DNA from: a virus
Virus record (IMG/VR): IMGVR_UViG_3300042691_033374
Coordinates: 1 to 36,390 of that record
Reading direction: 5' to 3' (one strand)
Length of the DNA: 36,390 nt
The translations under genes and the position numbers were made by a program. The notes under the pieces were generated by a model. The model ran no database searches and was not told where the DNA came from. It saw only the letters and a program-made list of their open reading frames with translations. The stretch's first letter is position 1. The number at the start of each line of letters is the position of its first letter. Shown here piece after piece: positions 32,698 through 36,390 of the stretch.

Positions 32698-35508
32698 GTG
32701 GCGGAGTCGCTAGGCCAAGCCGAACTTCAGCTAACGGTTGACCTCAAAGCATTTGAGCAGGGGCTCGACAGAGCACAAAGAGCCCTCAAGAACCTTCAAG
32801 CCCCAGAGCTTAAGGCGGTCGCAACAGGCGTACAGGTTGCCACAAAGGAACTCAAAAACCTCACCACCGCAGCAGACAAAGCGGAAGTCAAGCTCCGCAC
32901 ACTAAATCAAGTCATTGGCGACATTCCAGGCGGAGCCTACAGCAAGATCAGCGCCCAGATTGCACGCCTCACCAGTGAATCACGCAATCTGACCACCAGC
33001 AGCGAGCAGTACCTAACTGTTTTGCAACGCATCAAAGAGCTGGAGTTTCTGCGCTCTGCGCGCACTGGCCGTCAGGCGGCCAACGCCGGCGCCGCCGCAT
33101 TTAGCGACTCAACGCTGACCACCGGTTACGGAAGCAACGCCAACCTCCCACAAATTCCCCTGACTCTTGAGGGCGAGCGCCAAAACATCCGGGAGCTTCA
33201 GCAACGTCTATCCAACCTTGATTACGAGTCTTCGGCCTATGCCGAGACCCTGCGTGTCCTAGAGCGCGCGCAACAGCGCTACAACGACATCCTCAACGGC
33301 ACCAGTTCCGAGTACAGGCAACTGGCGCAGCAAGAAGAGGCCGCGATCCGCCGCGCCGAGAAGCTGGCAGCGATCCAGTCGTACTACGCAGACAGAAACC
33401 CGCGTGCGGGCGGCGTGCGCGACGCCAGCGGCGCCATGTTGGCCCGCGGCGCCGGCAGCGTCGCTGACGAACGCGCCTACCAAGCAGCTCTACGGCCTGC
33501 ACGAGAGCTGCTCGAGACCGATCTCAAGCGCGCCCAAGCCCTCCGCGAAATCTCTCAACGCATCCTCCAAAGCGCAGATGCGCTCAAGGGTGGCTTTGGT
33601 GCCGCCAGCGCCAGCAACTTCAGCACCGCCGATCCCGTACAGAAGTCGATCCGCCGCAACGCAGAAAAGCGGTCCCGCGCTGAGGAAGCGCAACAGCGTC
33701 AACGTGACGTACTTGAGGCTGACTTGTCCCGCGTTGCAGAACGCCGACTAAAGACCGAAACCGCGCGTGCCGAGCTAGCGGACAAGTTGCTTGCGGCTGA
33801 GCGCAGCTCAGGAAGAGGCCCAAGTGCCCTGCAGCGTCTTGGCCGCCCTTTGCAAGGGCTTGACGCCGGCGAGGGACTAAGTTCCGCCCTGATCGGCGGC
33901 GCATTTCCCGCGTTATTCGGGCAGGGCGCTGGCGCCAGCGTGGGCGGCGCGCTCGGCGGCGCACTCGGAGTCTTCGGCGGCGGGTTTGGTTTTGCCGGAG
34001 CTCTAATCGGCACGGCGATCGGCCAACAAGCCGACAATCTGAGCGCCCTTGCGGGCGCCTTGGACGCCCCCATCGCTCGCTTCAGCGAGCTCCAGCAAGC
34101 CGGCATCCTCTCCAGCCGCGCCTTAGAAAAGAACGTCGAGGCGCTGATCAACGCTGGACGCTACGCGGAGGCGGAGGCCAGGATCCGCGAAGACCTAGCG
34201 AAACGCGGTCTTGACGCAGCCACCACAACTCGACTTGCCCAAGAAAGCGACAAATTAAACCGCTCTTTAGCGGACTTAGGTGTGAGCATCGGTCTTGTTG
34301 TGCAAGGCCCTATTGCTGACCTTCTCAACTCTTTCAACGACCTACTAGCACCTGGCCGCGTCGCTGCTCAGTCCCGTGCCATCCAAGACGGGCTTACCTC
34401 AGAAGACCGCCAAGCGTATCTATCCCGTCGTCGTGAGCTAATCGCACAGGGTGGGCAGAACATTCTGGACATCAACCGCCAGGTCAACAGCGAGTTCGGC
34501 CCCCGCACCCAAGAAGCCCTTAACGCACAAAAGAAGCTCACCGAGGCGCAGCGCGAAGACAACGCCCTGCTATCGGCCAAATACCGTCTCATCGACGCCA
34601 GCACCCAGGGCTACGGGCGCTTGACGCTTGAACGTGAGAAGGAGTTGGTACTTGAGGAAAAGAAGGCAGCATTACGCGCCGACCCCAACAACTCACTTAA
34701 GACCGAACAGGAAGCAGCAGAGCGCCTTTACAAGATCAACCAGCAGATCACCCAACTAGATCAGAAGCGCTTTGCTGAGAACGTTGCAGCAGCAAACCAG
34801 TTAAGAAGCATCCAAGACGAAATTGCGATCCAACAGCGCCGAGGCGGCCTCACCAGCCTGGGGATCGGGGCACTGGGGTCGGTCAGATCTTTTGAGGACG
34901 CAAAGGGTGCGGAACAAGAAGCGCAAGCCGCCCTGCGCGCCGAGCCCGGCAATAACAGCTTGCTCAACGCCTCTCGACTTGCGGCCGAGAACGTCCGACT
35001 AGCAGCAGCCAAAACCAAAGCTGACCTTGTAGACGCCTTTAAGTCCGCACAGGATGCAGTTAAGAGCATCAGCCGCAGTATCGAAGACGGCGTCACTTCG
35101 CTCAGCGAGCTACGCAACACCAGTGGTCAAGGATTAAATCGCTTTCTTTCTCCTCAGCAAGTCCAGTTTCGGCAGGAAGCAATACGCGATCAAAATGCGC
35201 CGATTGCTGAGCAGCTAGCCAGACAACTAGGCATACAGTTTCAGGTATCTGGAACACTTGAGCAGCGAAATGCGGCAGTTCTTGATTTCATCAAATCCGC
35301 GCGCCAAGAGCTAAGGCTCGGCGAAGATATTGGAAACTCACAGGCCGAGCTTTACAGGGCGACCAATGACTTGGCTGTGATTAACGACGCAATGCTGAAA
35401 GTTAACTCCTCGTTAGCAGAAGCCACAAGCAACTTGGCGCAAAAAGACTGGACAGTCAACGTCGCGGTAAATGCCAACACCGGCGAATACGCCGTTCAAC
35501 TGGGTTAA
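32698..35508 (+). CDS. Tail tape measure protein
   Basis: A 936-residue protein, the longest in the window. It has long alpha-helical coiled-coil segments (LTVDLKAFEQGLDRAQRALK, EQYLTVLQRIKELEFLRSA). A Gly/Ala-rich hydrophobic segment follows at about residues 394-445 (ALIGGAFPALFGQGAGASVG and GVFGGGFGFAGALIGTAIGQ), then more helices to the end. This is the tape measure plan: the length sets the tail length and the hydrophobic part may cross the host membrane during ejection. Codon use is less C-rich than in the portal and terminase genes. The GTG start is 21 bases after a plus-strand late element. Confidence 0.88.
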   Translation: MAESLGQAELQLTVDLKAFEQGLDRAQRALKNLQAPELKAVATGVQVATKELKNLTTAADKAEVKLRTLNQVIGDIPGGAYSKISAQIARLTSESRNLTTSSEQYLTVLQRIKELEFLRSARTGRQAANAGAAAFSDSTLTTGYGSNANLPQIPLTLEGERQNIRELQQRLSNLDYESSAYAETLRVLERAQQRYNDILNGTSSEYRQLAQQEEAAIRRAEKLAAIQSYYADRNPRAGGVRDASGAMLARGAGSVADERAYQAALRPARELLETDLKRAQALREISQRILQSADALKGGFGAASASNFSTADPVQKSIRRNAEKRSRAEEAQQRQRDVLEADLSRVAERRLKTETARAELADKLLAAERSSGRGPSALQRLGRPLQGLDAGEGLSSALIGGAFPALFGQGAGASVGGALGGALGVFGGGFGFAGALIGTAIGQQADNLSALAGALDAPIARFSELQQAGILSSRALEKNVEALINAGRYAEAEARIREDLAKRGLDAATTTRLAQESDKLNRSLADLGVSIGLVVQGPIADLLNSFNDLLAPGRVAAQSRAIQDGLTSEDRQAYLSRRRELIAQGGQNILDINRQVNSEFGPRTQEALNAQKKLTEAQREDNALLSAKYRLIDASTQGYGRLTLEREKELVLEEKKAALRADPNNSLKTEQEAAERLYKINQQITQLDQKRFAENVAAANQLRSIQDEIAIQQRRGGLTSLGIGALGSVRSFEDAKGAEQEAQAALRAEPGNNSLLNASRLAAENVRLAAAKTKADLVDAFKSAQDAVKSISRSIEDGVTSLSELRNTSGQGLNRFLSPQQVQFRQEAIRDQNAPIAEQLARQLGIQFQVSGTLEQRNAAVLDFIKSARQELRLGEDIGNSQAELYRATNDLAVINDAMLKVNSSLAEATSNLAQKDWTVNVAVNANTGEYAVQLG

Positions 35509-35511
35509 GCC

Positions 35512-36255
35512 ATGACCGTTTCCATCGGCGCCTTCACCACCAGCAAGCTCCTCGCCCAGCCCTTCGGCTACGAAGAAGCCACCACCCGCGACGGCCTGAC
35601 TGCTCGCCGCTGGACCGTCAGCGGCCTGCTCACCACCAGCGAATGGCAATCGCTGCTCAACGTCTACAACACCTGGCGCGACGCTCGCATCCAAGACCCT
35701 GACAGCGTGGCGGCCAACAGCGTCGGCACCACCGTCAGCCTGACCGCCAGCGCCAACGGCATCAGTTGGAGCGGCGTCGGCTGCTGGTTCACCAGCGCCC
35801 CCGTTGGCGACCAAGCTGGCCCCTACATCTCCGCCAGCGTGGATCTGGTGGATGCAGCCCAAGCGCTGCAGGTGGCACTCCGCCAGCGTGAAAAAGCCAA
35901 GAGCGCGGAAGATCGCCCCGCTCTTGGCACCTTCACCCTTGGCAGCTGCACTCTGACGCTGCTGCGCCCGCCTGTCACCTATCAGGACGTGCCGCAGATG
36001 CAGCTCACCGCTGCTGGCACCAGCTACCTGACCGGACCGCTCACGGCAACCAAGGTGTATGCGCTGGAAGGCGAAACCAACGCTTCGGGATGGAGTGCCT
36101 TGCAGGGCTGGTTTGAAAGCACCATCGGCACCACCCCAGCAGCCGGTGCCTACTTCCCCCTCGGCGCCCCTACGGCCACAGCGGCCAATGACGTGGTGAA
36201 CGGCCTGAAGGTCATCACCTACACCGTGACCCTGAGCGTTGGAGTGGCTCAATGA
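35512..36255 (+). CDS. Tail protein downstream of the tape measure
   Basis: A 247-residue beta-rich protein starting MTVSIGAFTTSKLLAQPFGY, with EWQSLLNVYNTWRDARIQDP and a second half made of strands (FTLGSCTLTLLRPPVTYQDV, GLKVITYTVTLSVGVAQ). It follows the tape measure gene by 3 bases, which is the usual place for a distal tail or baseplate protein. I do not recognise a named family. Its end overlaps the next gene by ATGA. Confidence 0.65.
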   Translation: MTVSIGAFTTSKLLAQPFGYEEATTRDGLTARRWTVSGLLTTSEWQSLLNVYNTWRDARIQDPDSVAANSVGTTVSLTASANGISWSGVGCWFTSAPVGDQAGPYISASVDLVDAAQALQVALRQREKAKSAEDRPALGTFTLGSCTLTLLRPPVTYQDVPQMQLTAAGTSYLTGPLTATKVYALEGETNASGWSALQGWFESTIGTTPAAGAYFPLGAPTATAANDVVNGLKVITYTVTLSVGVAQ

Positions 36256-36390
36256 CCGTTGACGTTCGCGCTCACGTCTTCTGCAACCTCGGCACGATCA
36301 TCAGCGGCAACATCGCGGATGAAGCACTGAGCGTTGGCCAAGGGTTGATCAGCTGCCGTGGTCAGCTCGTGCTGGCGGGGCTGAGCACAC
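36252..36390 (+). CDS. Tail protein, 5' end only
   Basis: The ATG overlaps the upstream stop (ATGA). The 46 complete codons visible read MTVDVRAHVFCNLGTIISGN and continue open to the window edge. The start resembles that of the preceding tail gene. It is presumably another distal tail protein, cut by the end of the window. Confidence 0.6.
   Translation, partial: MTVDVRAHVFCNLGTIISGNIADEALSVGQGLISCRGQLVLAGLST

Noticed and set aside
1-36390. tRNA, rRNA or insertion sequence
   Set aside because: On reading both strands I saw no tRNA-like cloverleaf with a TTCGA arm and anticodon stem, no rRNA segment and no transposase. A covariance-model search would be needed to exclude a divergent tRNA.

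Overview
This window is most of the genome of a GC-rich tailed bacteriophage, or an integrated prophage, probably of a picocyanobacterium of the Synechococcus/Cyanobium kind. The virion, lysis, replication and integration genes interlock with almost no spacing, and no host housekeeping gene is visible. The cyanobacterial assignment is inference. It rests on tail-fibre sequences of a type I associate with marine and freshwater cyanophages and on a cyanobacterial-style RpoD-family sigma factor. The long siphovirus-type tape measure and separate tail tube protein suggest a siphovirus, and the large serine recombinase indicates a temperate lifestyle. The window opens and closes inside tail genes, so it is probably an arbitrary cut of a circular or permuted map.

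Layout. 1-3574: distal tail and fibre genes, including a fibre with a self-cleaving S74 chaperone end. 3901-5640: lysis block (holin-like membrane proteins and an endolysin combining a glucosaminidase with a C39-like peptidase). 5637-6585: small genes and an HNH nuclease. 9318-6454 (minus): an eight-gene operon whose genes mostly overlap end to end, with a DUF3310 protein, a zinc ribbon, ThyX and an RpoD-like sigma factor, driven from an operator-rich promoter. 9391-10686: the large serine recombinase. 12736-10744 (minus): DNA polymerase A. 12822-15068: primase-helicase. 15069-15410: a repeat-rich region that looks like an origin or control region. 15411-19608: an early operon with an SSB-like protein, a PD-(D/E)XK nuclease and many small proteins. 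19721-20381: small terminase region. 20382-20885: repeats and a Fur-box-like palindrome. 23426-20886 (minus): a six-gene accessory operon with an ArdA-like anti-restriction candidate. 23932-36390: terminase large subunit, portal, head, scaffold, capsid, adaptors, tail tube, tape measure and tail proteins.

The main unexpected observation is a short element, best form GGCAACTTAG and looser form GGMAASYTMG, roughly 15-35 bases upstream of many virion and lysis genes. Six perfect copies were found by eye, all in the plus direction with 18-28 bases to the start codon. Two divergent intergenic regions carry it head to head, giving related 24-bp palindromes, so it follows gene direction. I found no intergenic copy in the replication region. 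The genome encodes two sigma-factor-like proteins: an RpoD-family one in the early minus operon, and a small one, mainly region 2, inside the late operon, whose own start lacks the element. My hypothesis is a phage-dedicated late transcription system comparable in logic to T4 gp55 with its short late promoters. This is inference from sequence layout only.
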